A stretch of DNA of 64,000 nt from Lateolabrax maculatus (GCA_031216445.1 CM062205.1:13740001-13804000); one strand, 5' to 3'; shown: positions 11,491-23,566, numbered from the stretch's first letter. Notes: generated by a model not told the origin, from the letters alone. Numbers and translations: made by a program.

Positions 11491-11534
<44 letters not shown>
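11491..11534. repeat. (TG)n microsatellite, 22 units
   Basis: Perfect GT array of 44 bp following GATGCAG. Confidence 0.97.
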
Positions 11535-11535
<1 letters not shown>

Positions 11536-12627
11536 TGTTACTGGCTGAACCACTCAGCTGGGAGCCTGTCGGCATATGCCAACAAGCTGAGTAATGCTGC
11601 TGAGAGTTAGCTTAGTGAGTGGAGCCACCTGACCCCAATAGGTCACCTCATGACCTTTACTTCAGATGTGGAGCTGCGACACAGGGTCCAAAATACCCAC
11701 TGCCAAGTGTCAAATCCCAGATCAATCAATACGGGGTCAGCCACACTGCCAAACCTATTTAATACAATAACATTTAAATGCCTTTGTTTGTGTCCCTGCT
11801 GGCCATTGTACAGAAAAAAATGGTAATTTATTTCAAGCTGCATTACATTTCACTTAAAATACCTTAAAATAGGCGGCCGCAATGGTGTGTTTTGGTGACT
11901 TCTTGGCTCCTTGACCTCTCATGCGTCTTCACGTGCAGTCACATGCAGAGACAGGAGGGCTCAGGTCTGGACAGAAGCGCAGGAGGATCTCCGACTGCTC
12001 TTAAACCCATTAAGGCCACCTGGGTGTGTAGCCATGCATGGCTGGAAAGATGGCCAGGAGGTGTGTGAGCTTGTGCGTATTTGTGTGTGTACGGGCCGAG
12101 AGGTGGCCAGGAGGAGCAGGCTGTTCGGCAAGATTAGCAGGCTCTCACATGTTGCATAACAGATTCCCCGTCTCGTGAAAAACCTGCCTGCATGCTGCCG
12201 CCCGCTAAGCAGGATGGCCTTTCACTAACGCCCTCTATACTCACACACGGACACGTGCAAATTCATTGTTAAGCCTCACCACCAACATGCCTCTGCTGCC
12301 TTGCTTTTCATCCTTTGAATGGCTACTAGTTTCTCTATTTATATCGGTGGTGTGTGGGAGGAAAGGTAGCCAGACTGGCTTCCTTACTCACGCAGGTTGA
12401 GTCAAAGCCTTAACAAATGTCATTATCCAGACCAGCCTGGAGGTGATTAGGTAGTGTGCTGCTTATGGCTCTGTGTTTAGCATGGGCCTGCTGCATCCAT
12501 CCAGGCCAACTGCTGTGTGTGTGTTTGTGCATATGGGCCTGGGCTTGCTTGGGGCTGTGATCCGATGGGTCCTATAACACCAAATCAAACACAGAGGGAG
12601 ACGCAGCCTGCCTATTTGTCTATCATA

Positions 12628-12630
<3 letters not shown>
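11535..12630. other. Noncoding interval, unique
   Basis: No gene supported. The segment near 11,990-12,240 is comparatively GC-rich and has two (A/G)(T/G)GGCCAGGAGG copies about 51 bp apart (near 12050 and 12101). The rest is ordinary unique sequence. Confidence 0.65.

Positions 12631-12681
<51 letters not shown>
12631..12681. repeat. (TG)n microsatellite, about 25 units
   Basis: Perfect TG array of about 50 bp, followed by a G-rich TTGAGCAGGGGGGG segment. Confidence 0.97.
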
Positions 12682-12682
<1 letters not shown>

Positions 12683-12778
12683 GAGCAGGGGGGGTTAAGT
12701 AATAAACAAGGTCTCCATGGTGACAACAGATGCAGCTGCAGCAAAGAATAAAGTTGAGTGTCAGCAGCGGGGACCCAC

Positions 12779-12828
12779 TGTGTGCGTGTGTGTGTGTGTG
12801 TGTGCATGTGAGTGTGTGTGTGCGTGCG
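12779..12828. repeat. (TG)n compound microsatellite with CG/CA variants
   Basis: TG units interspersed with TGCG, TGCATG and AG variants. It lies about 100 bp after the previous TG array in the same orientation. Confidence 0.95.
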
Positions 12829-13717
12829 GGGAAAAAAACACCAGCAGTAGGGGTCCAGTGAGAATCGTAAACACCAGCAGGCCATGACTTCCACAAATAG
12901 ACCTCTTAGGAAAAAAAAAAAAGGAGAGCTGGAGCAGGGGGGGGAAAGATGATTTCACACACAGCATAAAAAGAAAGACGTGTAGCACAAAAATGCTCGG
13001 AACTTAATGAGTTTACAATCGTACAAGGCAAATAAAAAAGACTTGCTCACATTAAAGAAAATGCACAAACAAGCAATCAATGGTAAAAGTACAGCGGGAA
13101 AAAATCTGCACATTTCTTTGCACTGGAAATCCTAAGCTCTGGCATCCACGCTTGAAATGTCAAGTTCCTCACAGAGGCACGTCGTCCTCCCTCCCCCATA
13201 GCCAGAGCGCCAACAATCTATTCATCAGTCTTCATCATCTTTCATCATTATATGGTAATCCTCCCAGCTCACTCTGGGTCTGTCTTGACAGCCCCCTGCA
13301 GTGTCTCTTTCTAGTCCTGTTGTGTGGTGAGTGTGCCATCTTGATTCACACATCCTGTCAGTAGTTCATAATCCCTCCTTTATGGACGCAGAATGGCACA
13401 CTGCTGTCTCTCGTCAACGCCTAACTTCAAGGCCAGATATCCACGCAGCAGCCTCACGATGCGTTCTCATTGTCAGAGCACCTCTCTGCTGGCAGTCCAC
13501 ATCACACCCCAGCATGACCCCCACCACCCCCCCCCACCACCACCCCCTGCCCAACCTACCCAGGCTATTTTCCAATATTATTTATGCAGGGACTGTCTTT
13601 AGTCTTCTCTAAGCTGGCTTTTTCAAGGCTTTTCACTGAAAGGCTAAAAACATACAAATCCCCCCCAAAAACCCTACGAAAAACCATATGGAGCACTATA
13701 CCTTAATCAGAGCAGTC

Positions 13718-13719
<2 letters not shown>
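12829..13719. other. Noncoding interval with C-rich patch
   Basis: Unique sequence with an A12 run near 12909 and a C/CCA-rich low-complexity patch at 13518-13551. No gene supported. Confidence 0.65.

Positions 13720-13774
<55 letters not shown>
13720..13774. repeat. (TG)n microsatellite, about 27 units
   Basis: Perfect 55-bp TG array. Confidence 0.97.
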
Positions 13775-13777
<3 letters not shown>

Positions 13778-15748
13778 CTCACTAATATTAGAATAATCCC
13801 TGGTGATTATGGGAGTGGTTATTAGGATGAATATGGCAGCAGGGTTGGGTCGGGCCGAGCTGAGCTGAGCCCAGGCTGTAGTGAGAAACAGATGTCAGTT
13901 GACCCACATCTGCTGAGCATGCTGGGACGTCGGAGTGTCAGGTCACAGCTCTGATCACCTCAGGGACACTGTACATCTGGGCCTCGAAAGATCATTGGCT
14001 TTTTCTCTTGGTTCACAGTGTCCCTCTGAGCGCTGTCTCCAACCGTCTCGCTGCTGCTGTCTTTCTCTCTCTCTCTCTACCTGTATGTCTCTCTCTACAC
14101 ACTTAATACAAATATTTCTGGCATAAAGAACAAGTTTCGGACTTTTGATCTCGAGATCAAAGGTTTTGGCCAATCGACCCTCCTGGACTGTGACCCAGAC
14201 TGGTGAAGTCTGGGTATGCGTGGATTTAAACAGGAAAATAGGAAATTGAATTGGACGTTGGATGAAGCTCTGGCAATGGCCTGTTAAATATCTGAATGCA
14301 CCACTTTTTTTATGATGTGTGTGTGTGTGTATATATAATATGTAGATCTTCGGCATTTCTCCACCTCATGCGAGATTCATCAGCTTCTGCGGGGAGCAAA
14401 TTTTCGACCTATGTATATTAAAAACCCTTTAATTCATGACTTGAAGTAGACAAATGTCTTTTCAGGAGGTGTCATGTAGAGTTGAAAAGCAGCAGATCAG
14501 TACATGGAAAGTGCAGCTGTAGTGAAGCAGTAGGCATGGAGTCAAGCCGTGAAGGTCCTGTTTGAATTACATGGTTCTCTCCATATGTTATAACCTATTT
14601 CGTGGTTTGTATACTTTGTGTCATTGTTTGTATATATTATCTCTGTTCCCTTAATTCCCTCTTTTTCTTTTATCTGATATAAAATGTAGATAAAATATAT
14701 CTATAATGCTATTGATGTATTTTGTATTCCTTTTAAAAATTACATCTTTCTGTTCATTTTTTGGAATTGCAACTTTCTAAACCTTTGGCTCCTCTTTGTG
14801 TTATGGTTTTGGGTTTTTTTCCCTTCTAGACCTGAGGGTAGGTCAGGAGCCATTCCTTTAAGCCCACTGAGACATTGCATGTGATATTAGGCTGTACAAA
14901 ATAAACAAAGACTTCACTTAACTATTAAAGGACTGCTGCACTCATGCCCCATTTCCCAAAATAAAACATCTTTCAAGAATCATATTTTTATTTGCTCATG
15001 AATTTATTCTGATTTTAACATACATATTTTGTCATCTATCTATGCATTAGTATTTTCTATGATCTGGTGGTGGCAGCTTGAGTGAGTTAGTTTTGTGTTA
15101 CACGTTCATAACATTACATCACTGAAAAACATAAAAGAAGATTTGCCTGCAGTACTACTGAATGAGAGATACAACACAAATGCATGTTAGAGGGCTACAG
15201 TGGCTACCACTAACAAGAGAAAGGAGAAGAGCTCAGATTTCCTCATGGCCAAACCAAACATTGTGGCTTTAAGTTATGGTTGCATTTACTTGAAATGATG
15301 CGGTAGACCAACACTGAGAATCAGCAAGAGCTAATTGAAAACAGCTTGCTGGAGCTCCAGTGAATACTGACTGTGGGATAGAGTCTCTTTTTCTATTGTG
15401 TTCTAATCTACTGGTTCTCTGGTCATTCCTTCGTGTTCCCAGGAGACCTGAGGGGTTACGGTCCTCGATAGCCGGAGGATGACTCATACAGGCCTTTTTG
15501 GCCGTCACATAGTTCACACAGTGTCACATTGCCTACTAAGGAGAGGGACATCAAATATTTCATTTCCCAAGATAGATGGCTCCATGCTGAAGCCCAAATC
15601 AAAAAGTGCAATTTTCACCACCTTTTATAGAATGGTGCAACTTTATGAGGTTACCCAATCATCTGTTGGGTTTAGATTTCCTCAATATATTAAGTAAAAT
15701 GCCATCAGTACATTTCTTAAATAAATAATCAGCTTGCAAACAACTTAC
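13775..15748. other. Noncoding interval, unique
   Basis: Contains a small GAGCT tandem (about 13857-13868), short CT runs near 14067-14095, and a TG/TA run at 14316-14340. From 14400 to 15700 it is AT-rich unique sequence. No gene is supported until the minus-strand exon candidate at 15749. Confidence 0.65.
14316..14340. repeat. (TG)n(TA)n short compound microsatellite
   Basis: About eight TG units running into ATATATAATATG. Confidence 0.9.
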
Positions 15749-15996
15749 CCACTGCTTTCTTTTTTTCTGTCCACCAACTCACTCTCGCTGTCCAATTTCT
15801 CCCGTGCCTTTCCACCGCTCCTTCTTGTCCTCATCCCTCTCTCTTCAGCAGGATTGAGGCCCATCCTTGTCATCCCATAGGGCAGAGTGGTTTGACTGAC
15901 AGCTGGGTTCAGCATCTTGACATAGGTCCGTGCCCCCGTCATCATCGCTGATCGTCCCATGCTGGCCCTCAGAGTGACAGGCGCCTGCAGAGCCAT
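15749..15996 (-). CDS. Candidate first coding exon, unrecognised product
   Basis: On the minus strand an ATG at 15996-15994 opens 82 codons that run into a perfect donor, GG|GTAAGT, at 15749/15748. The peptide begins MALQAPVTLRASMGRSAMM. It turns basic and serine/glutamate-rich toward the donor. About 60% of codons end in G or C against a background near 40% GC, which favours coding. An in-frame TAA directly precedes the ATG, yet the same frame is open for 67 codons upstream of that stop. It could therefore be an exon with 5' UTR, a broken exon, or chance. The -3 base is T, a weak start context, although +4 is G. I do not recognise the family and no partner exon was found. Confidence 0.25.
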
Positions 15997-16865
15997 TTAC
16001 TCCTGGTGCAGCCGAAAAAAGCCTTCCTCATCAGTGACTTTCACTGGAACTGCGGACGCACACCCTCCCCCCTTCCTTTCTCCCCTCCCTTTCTTCACCT
16101 CTTCTTCATAACGGATATTTAATTTCCTGTTAACTACCCTCCCCATTGTGTTTCTTAATCGACAACCATTTTTACTCTTCATTTTTTTGTTTCTTCCCAC
16201 CTTTCTATTCCTTTTCTTGACCTTCTGTAATCCCCTTTTCTCTCCTCTGATATCAACTCTCTTGCATCTAGTACAAGCTACTATTAATCTAAAGGAATCT
16301 GCCAGATCTTAATTAGGGTAATTACTGTGTTTGTTTGAACTTAACTCTGATGACTCCACTTGAGCTACTATCTTTGAGCAGGCCACAACAGATGGGGTGC
16401 TTAGTATTCTTTTGGGAAGGCTGACAGGAGTCAGGATGGAGCTGTATGATTTTTGAGCTTGATGTTTGTCAGCTGAATTTACCTTGCACAATCGTTTAGC
16501 AGGAATTCTTCTTAAACCTTTCCACATAGGAAGTGAAACCTCTTATGGCGACAGTATAATGCTAGAAATGAAAGAGAAATAGTTATGTTTGCACTGACAA
16601 AATGGATGGTTGGTGGCCAAAATGAAGTGTCACATTTGTTTTGATTGATGTAGTGTGAGCAGGCCTGTTGGCCAAACTAGTTAAGCTTTATTCACCGCCC
16701 TTTGATACAACATAAAACATCGCCTGAAACTGAACAGTAATGTCACAACGTGTTGCATTTTTCACATGTCAGTTGGGCTGCAAGTTTCAGGAAGAACATA
16801 ATAAAGCACTTATATGACAGCATAAGTTGTTCTAACCTATTTTGTGAGTGACTCATTAAAACTGC
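15997..16865. other. Noncoding interval upstream of the exon candidate
   Basis: The minus-strand frame from 16200 to 15997 is open and ends in residues VTDEEGFFRLHQE before TAA. Its upstream half is Lys/Arg/Gly-rich low complexity. Nothing further is recognised from 16200 to 16865. Confidence 0.5.
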
Positions 16866-17239
16866 GGGCCCTATTTAAGTTATCTATATCTCATGGTCTT
16901 AAGCGCATAGCGCAAGTGTATGTCCAAATCCCCTTCTGCTAGTTAAACGGCGCAAAGTAAGGCGCAATGTGCAAAAGGGTTATACTTAGTTTCTTAATTA
17001 ATCATAGGTATATTTTGGGGGTAACATAAACTTAACTTTTAGGCCAGGTTTTGTTGTCGATGGTGCAATCGCTTACTGCTGCCTCAAGATAGCAATGCAC
17101 CAACAATACACCTGACCACACCTCATTTTAAGACCATCACACCCATGGGTGCACAGATGGGTGCGAGCACATTTGCTTTTCAAACAACATAAGCGCTGGG
17201 AGGAAAACAGACAACTGCGCTGGGTGTAGGATAGGGCCC
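16866..17239. mobile_element. MITE-like element with GGGCCCTAT terminal inverted repeats
   Basis: The left end at 16866 reads GGGCCCTATTTAAG. The right end, 17231-17239, reads ATAGGGCCC, the inverse complement of GGGCCCTAT. Internal words such as AAGCGCATAGCGCAAGTG, GTCCAAATCCCC, TAGTTAAACGGCG and TCTTAATTAATCATAGGTAT are those of a common non-autonomous DNA transposon of percomorph fishes. I recall the family but not a secure name. It has no coding capacity. Target-site duplications are not obvious, which fits an old insertion. Confidence 0.7.
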
Positions 17240-17718
17240 TAATATTGATGTGGCTCCTTGTCACAGTTAACCAAAGAGTGAAGGATATTTGGCTCGTAGG
17301 GTTAAAGTCACAGAGCAAAGATTACAGGAACATTTGGAAAAAGATACATAACTTTGTGTAGCAGAAATTTGCTCTGTTAGTCATCACCAACCTCTCAGAT
17401 TCATCTTGCAACCTGTGTTAAACCCAAGATTAGTAACCACTGAACTAAATTATAAAGACCCAGAGTTTCTCTTCCTATCTTGTAGTTCACTTTAAAACTA
17501 GGAACCTCTTCAGCATAATGTCATTTAAGAAATATTTTGAGATGCTCTGAGTATGCAGGTATTTGTTTCTTGCCTCAAGTTTTTTGCTTGCGTGATTCCA
17601 TTATGCAGTATTCTCTGTCTTATAAGGGGCTGCCAGAGGGCCAATCTGCAACTGAGATACAATTCAGGTTGTTGTACGCACTGTACATATGACAATACGG
17701 TTATGACCAAGTTACATG

Positions 17719-17803
<85 letters not shown>
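17719..17803. repeat. Compound (TG)24-(GA)n microsatellite
   Basis: TG array 17719-17766, then CTGTGT and a pure GA array at about 17773-17803, ending in CGAGCGC. Confidence 0.97.
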
Positions 17804-17809
<6 letters not shown>

Positions 17810-17898
17810 CAGAAGGACAGGAGGGCATCAGATGAGTACAGACTGTTTCCACCTGCCAGGTGCCTGGTCTCTAATCCCCCCTCTCTGTCTGATTAAAC

Positions 17899-17921
17899 AA
17901 ACACACACACACACACACACA

Positions 17922-17958
<37 letters not shown>

Positions 17959-17967
17959 ACACACACA
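17899..17967. repeat. (CA)n microsatellite with variants
   Basis: About 68 bp of CA with one CCC and one GA interruption. It lies 95 bp downstream of the TG/GA array in inverse orientation, so the two could pair as long hairpin arms. Confidence 0.97.
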
Positions 17968-20840
17968 GGCGCAACAAGGTCATCTCTCTGTCAACCATAC
18001 AATAGCGCTGTGTACCCATCTGGCCTACATCCTAAATACTTCCTCTTTAGAAAGCAAATAAAAAAGGAGAGTGCTAACACTTGGTGAGAGGTCAGTAAGT
18101 TACTATTATTCTAAGTTACAGTAAATTTGTATTGTATTTATCACTATTTCATGCAATTACAACATATTACTTATTTGTCAGTCATCTGGGAGTGTTGCAG
18201 ACTTCATCATAGTGACTGTGTGAGGAGAAACAAGCACTCAGCTTTTGTCTTCTATGTCTCGCTCACTCCTGAAACACTTAGTTCACCTCAGGAGGACGCC
18301 TCACATAATACTTTCTTTGTATGATATCAAAAACATCTTTTAAGAACACTGTTGTGCGCCCATGCTCTGCCAAAACCGCATAAAATCCCCTGCCCCCCTT
18401 TTACAATGATAATTCTTTCTTTCTTTCTTCATGTTTTTACTTTGGCATTGGACAAGCTCCCCCTGTGGTGAGTCATATCATTCTGACAATATTTTATGCT
18501 GGGAGTACAGCGCTTTGATATCTAGAGGATAAGAAGGCTTTTGTAGAGACGGTGAACCCATCCTCCTCCCTCTTCTCCTCTGTCTCCTCCCACTCCTCTG
18601 CTTTTCGTTACCCTTGGGAGGTTTGGCTTCTTCTGCCCCCTTCGACGACTTTTATGTCTGACGAGGTTTTGTGCTGTCGAGGTGAGGACGAGGTCAACCA
18701 ACTTCAAACGCTGCGCTGAGGAACATCACATTGTAAATGAATGAAGAATAATGATGTGAACAATGTTTGTGTACACTTGAAGAAATGCCTGAACACTGTT
18801 TTTTTTTCGTCTTGCGTTAGTTATAAATCCTTCTTCCTACAGTAAATGCTTCCACACTGTAACATAATATGATGTATTATAATACCATGTGTGCTGGAAT
18901 ATGTACTGTGCATTTATTATTATTATTTTTTTTTTTACTGTATTTAGTATCACAGTAGAGAACACTTTCTATTTACCATAAATCCTGGATACTGCGTGTG
19001 TGGTTTGATCTACATTATGATAGTGTAGGAATTCCATGTGGTGCCATGCTGTCTGCGCCGTCTCCTCTGCTCACCTGTTGAGGCTGTGATTAGATACTGT
19101 CAACCCTCAGGCCATAGCTATCACATACAGGTAGAGCACAGTCAAGCTATACCTTTCCCTTGTGCTGTGCGATGGGAGAGAACTGGTGAACTCCAGAAAC
19201 TGCAGACGGTGCTGAAAGTTTGTGTCACTCTAATGAGCAATCTGTCAACAAGTGTGCGCTACAGGGGCAACTTGGAAAATAATATTTGGAAAAATGTAGA
19301 TTATATGGCAGAAGTCCTTATGAAGTCCTTAGTCCCGTATGAATCCCCCTCCCAACCACACACACACACAAACTCCTCGATCGCTGGCCCTTTATTCTTT
19401 AATACTTGTAGCTCTCCTAATTTTGTTTAATTTTATTTAGCTTGTAAACCCCTGCACTACAACCTAGTCAATAAATTACTTTAACAAAATAATCCCCCAC
19501 TAGTAATGGTTTGTGTGAGTTGGTTTTCATAATGAGCTTTTGACGGGTGCGGTTGAAAGCTCAGAAAAAAGCTATTAAGTGTACATTAAGTCAAGATTAT
19601 TTTGTCAAAACATACACATTTTCACTCCAGTATATTGCTTTGCTGTTTCCCAGTTACATCTGTGTTACTTCCCTTTTCCAACATGTAAAAACTCTTACAG
19701 AACATGAGTAAGGCTGGGGTTGTTTGTCCACCTGGCCTCCTTTAGTTACACTTGACCAGGAGGAAGTTAGCTTGACATCAGTCATCAGCCATTATTTATT
19801 ATTTTTTTCTCAAAACTGTTGTTGTAAATAGTCAAAAATGTATCCCCTGTCCACAGCGTTATATATATAATGTAGTTTTACCTATTTGCATCACAAGATA
19901 TGTAAAGGGGAATTTAAATATTTACCGTGAATATCAAACTTACTTCCTCTCGTCAGGAAAAAATGTGCTGCGGCATATTCCCCCACGTGGGTTCGTCTAC
20001 AATGGTAAACTCAATTTTCCGTGCCTTTGGACTGAAACAAAACCTCGCGTTTCTGCTGTTGTTTGTATTTTATGTGGTCAAATGTTTTCGTGTCTGTGTC
20101 CATGTGGTGGAAACCGTCGTTTCCTCCTTCGGGTTATCAGCCACACTGACGGCCGTGGGGTAGATTTTATTCTGCACGGTGTTTACAGTTTGCTTGTGTA
20201 TTTTGCCATAATTGTGGGATGATTTTAGATTATCTTGTAACTTTGTTGTTTGATTTTTTTACTGGTACTGTTTGTGATAAACCCTATGCATCTACTGTGT
20301 GAGATTCACACTTCTCCCCCAATACAATGGAGGTGAATGGAGTTTAGTTTGTTCTGCTTACAGCGTTGTAAAATTACATTTGAAATATTCAACAGGAACG
20401 ACAGAACAGTTTTCAGTAGATAGTAGTCTCCATTCATCTCTACTGTATTGAGGCACAAATCTCAGTGATATTTCAGAACATTGGCCAATAAATCACCTGA
20501 ATGTCTACATACCACTTGGGGTAAGTAAGAAAATATGTGTCTTTGTAATTTGGGTGAATCAAGCCTTTAAATATAATTGCTTTTAGCCTAAAGGTACCAT
20601 AAAGCAGCCATATATCACTGATCCTGCAACTGCTTATACAAGATGGTTCCTGATTGTGCACTGAAGGGGCCCATCTTGCAAGCAGGGAGGCTGACAAAGT
20701 AGACCTGACCCTGGGCTGAGGTTTGTTGTGGCGCTGTGTCTCTGGAGGGCTTGTCTGGAGGTTGGCTGTGCTCTGTCTGGGCCGCGCTGCTCTCTAATCA
20801 CCCTGACACTGCACTTACAGGGCTGACAGCTATGGCGCCA
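17968..20840. other. Noncoding interval, unique AT-rich sequence
   Basis: Includes a short TTTC run (18414-18429), an AT-rich run near 18915-18940, and a TATATATA run near 19860. A pyrimidine tract at 18555-18610 precedes a CGAG|GTGAGG donor-like site, but no recognisable exon lies between. No gene supported. Confidence 0.65.
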
Positions 20841-20900
20841 GAGAGGGAGAGAGAGGGAGAGAGAGGGAGAGAGAGGGAGAGAGAGGGAGAGAGAGCGAGA
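20841..20900. repeat. 10-bp purine minisatellite, (GAGAGGGAGA)x6
   Basis: Five perfect copies of GAGAGGGAGA (20841-20890) and a sixth with C replacing one G. The whole tract is purine-only on the plus strand apart from that C. Each unit is mirror-symmetric, a sequence type able to form intramolecular triplex (H-DNA). Confidence 0.97.
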
Positions 20901-21430
20901 TTGTACACGTGACGAGGCCCACCTTGGCTCTCCACTTGTTCCCTCTCAAGATAATCACTTTCTATTGATTTTCTTGGAGCACACAGATCCCTATTACCTT
21001 TCAACCTCTCTGACGCTGCTTGTCAAAATATCTAAGGGCCACAGCATAGAGACCTGTTACCTATTACCTTTCCTGATCCACTTAATAATTGATAATGTAT
21101 GCGTATGAAGGAAGTAGAACAGTGCTGCAGGCCTTCATTTTTTTGCGGCATTATCAATAATGAAACTTCATCGTCAGCAAACGTTTTATCCATCCCTTTT
21201 GAAAATAATCAGGGCTATTATTGAGGTTAGGGGTTTGTGTATGTGTGTGTGCTGAAACATAAACCCAAACTCTGCGTGCGAGTATGTGTGTGCAGCCGAT
21301 GCTTCATTCCTTTACAGCTCGTATCAGTGTGCTGAGGCGTCACAGCCGGCGCCCTCTGCTACTTACCTAATTAGCTCTAGGAGCCCCTGCATTATTAACA
21401 GACCCCCTAAATCATTCAGAGGGGCCCTAA
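20901..21430. other. Noncoding interval, unique
   Basis: Unique sequence. It ends with a conserved-looking block (21340-21430) containing a CTCF-like core and TAATTAGC. No gene supported. Confidence 0.6.
21348..21362 (-). promoter_or_regulatory. CTCF-like site (minus strand)
   Basis: The plus strand reads GGCGCCCTCTGCTAC. The complement, GTAGCAGAGGGCGCC, carries the AGCAGAGGGCGC core of the CTCF consensus with two differences at its left end. This is the best CTCF-type match I saw. Binding is inferred only. Confidence 0.35.
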
Positions 21431-21461
<31 letters not shown>

Positions 21462-21471
21462 GTGTGTGTAT

Positions 21472-21537
<66 letters not shown>
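21431..21537. repeat. Long (TG)n microsatellite, 107 bp
   Basis: TG array with three TATG/TATATG variants and one TTTG in its left half, then about 28 pure units to 21537. Confidence 0.98.
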
Positions 21538-21539
<2 letters not shown>

Positions 21540-21679
21540 GGGTACACACAGAAGGGGTACGGAGGATCACTGCGATAATGTCCCTCCCTATTCACGACAT
21601 GTCAGACGTAATTATTCACCCTGGGAAGACACGGGTCCAGAACACTGGTAATGGCACTCTTCTTATCCCCTCCTCTGTC

Positions 21680-21703
21680 TCCTCCTCCTCCTCCTCCTCC
21701 TCT
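21680..21703. repeat. (CCT)n trinucleotide repeat
   Basis: About eight CCT units within a wider pyrimidine-rich stretch (21655-21725). Confidence 0.9.
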
Positions 21704-21725
21704 CCCTTCCCCCCCTCTCCCACTG

Positions 21726-23519
21726 CTTTTATGACTGACAAGGTGCTAGATGGCTCAGACACACTCTATAGATAGACAAATACTGGAGGACGGTCGGTAT
21801 TGTTGGACAAGAATGTTCATGTTACAAAGGTCGTGTGTTAATGCGGGCAGATCAGCAGGAATAGAGGGATAATGTTGAATTATTGTGTACATGGATCTCA
21901 TTAACGTGAGCAGTTATGTCATTTGTAGGCCTCATTTGGTTATATTACATGTAATGCACTAATCATTTTAGAGGAATATAACTGTGATAATGGTGTGAGC
22001 GGCATTTAGCTCCTTTACTGCGTGACTCACAATTGTGGCTGTAGAGCAACAGAAGTGCTTGATGAATTAAAAGTAATTTCAGAAACAAATGCAGCTGAAT
22101 CATTTTCAGCAGAATGTGGTTGTTTTCTCTAGGTTTAGCAGCTGGAAGTGGTTTGGTCCTTTTGTCAGCAGAGTCAGCAAGACACAAATGAAAAGTCAAT
22201 ATACATCACTTCCTCCCTCTCAGCCAATAGCTGCTGTGTAGGGGGGTGATATTGTTCTGTATGAGATAATATTTGGCTAGGCTGGTGACCAGGAGCTCTC
22301 GCCCTGGTAATTCCACATGTGTTTACAGGAATGTGACTGTTTCCTGAAGCTCTGCAGTAGCTCTGGTATGTGGGTTGAATTCCAAAACATTTCTCCCTTT
22401 CTTTGCGGCATAGTTCACTCTCCCACATAGATGTTGTAGAGGATTATGGATGAGGTTTGTGGAGACTGGGAGATGATGACTTGAATTTCTGTAAAAATAT
22501 TTGTGATGAGTTTTTAACAGCACATAAAGCTGTAACGTGAAACACTTGTAATTTCTAGTAGTATTTGTTGTTTGTGAAATTCTTTCACATTTTGTTAAAA
22601 TAATGTGTTGCTTGTGTGACTGGCAGGACTATGAGAAAGACGATGCTTCAGTAGTCTTCCTCTGCTGCATTTCTTGTACCCAACAGTGTTAGCAGAATGT
22701 ATGGGTGATAATGATTGTGGAGGTGCATGTATTATTTATTTTGGGGTACATAATGCACGGCTGCTTTAACGCATGAAGCTTCTGCCATTCATTTTATAGT
22801 GTTTAACAGGGTAAATATGAATAGGAAGTTTATTCCGTGATGGTAAATCAGACTGGCACAGCAACATTAACACTAAAGGTCGCAATATTGCATATTGTGT
22901 AAACAAAGGTGTTACATTACAGCAGTGGACATGCACAACACTGGGATGCTCTGATGTATAACGCCTCCAAATTTTGACAACAGAGGGCTTTAGTGGTATT
23001 GGTGGTTGTGTTTGAATGGGCAGATTTTGTTATAAAACATTAAGGTGTTGCTTGTGTGAATGACAAAATAATTAATTTGGTTAATGCCAGTGAATATACG
23101 TGTGAAAAGAGCTATAGGCTTTTGGCAAACAAGCATTTTAGAGCACAAGTGGCAGGCCAGCAGCACTGTTCTTCAGAAATGCTTCAGCACAACCCCATCT
23201 CAATTTTAAGATGGGTGAGACTAAGTAGATTACAGGCTTTTTACTACAGTTGCAGGATGGGAGAAATTATGGTGCGAACCTTAATGGGAAAAAGAATTAG
23301 ACAAGATAAAAGTCTCAAGATGTCGGGAGAGTGAGAGTGAGGGAGAGGGAGAGAGAAACACTCCTTTACATCGTTAATCTGGCCTGCCCCTCCCTCCCCT
23401 GTTTCAATTAAGAAAATTACTTTTTAGTTCAATTAACAATAATTCACGGTTAACTGAATAAAGTTTATTACACAATCAAGGCGACAACAGAGCAAGTGAG
23501 AGCGACATACAAGCGCATG
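21726..23519. other. Noncoding interval, unique AT-rich sequence
   Basis: No gene or mobile element recognised. A perfect GCAATATTGC palindrome at 22882-22891 is followed closely by a GTAAACA forkhead-type word near 22900. Two TCAATTAA-type words occur near 23405-23440. Confidence 0.6.
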
Positions 23520-23535
23520 CACACACACGCACACA

Positions 23536-23566
<31 letters not shown>
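23520..23566. repeat. (CA)n microsatellite with variants
   Basis: CA array of about 47 bp with CGCA and CCCA interruptions, ending in CTCACTCTTACACC. Confidence 0.96.

Noticed and set aside
18520..18725. Pyrimidine tract followed by a CGAG|GTGAGG donor-like site, possible 61-bp exon
   Set aside because: The acceptor AG falls after GGG outside a normal consensus, none of the frames is recognisable, and minus-strand alternatives are as good.
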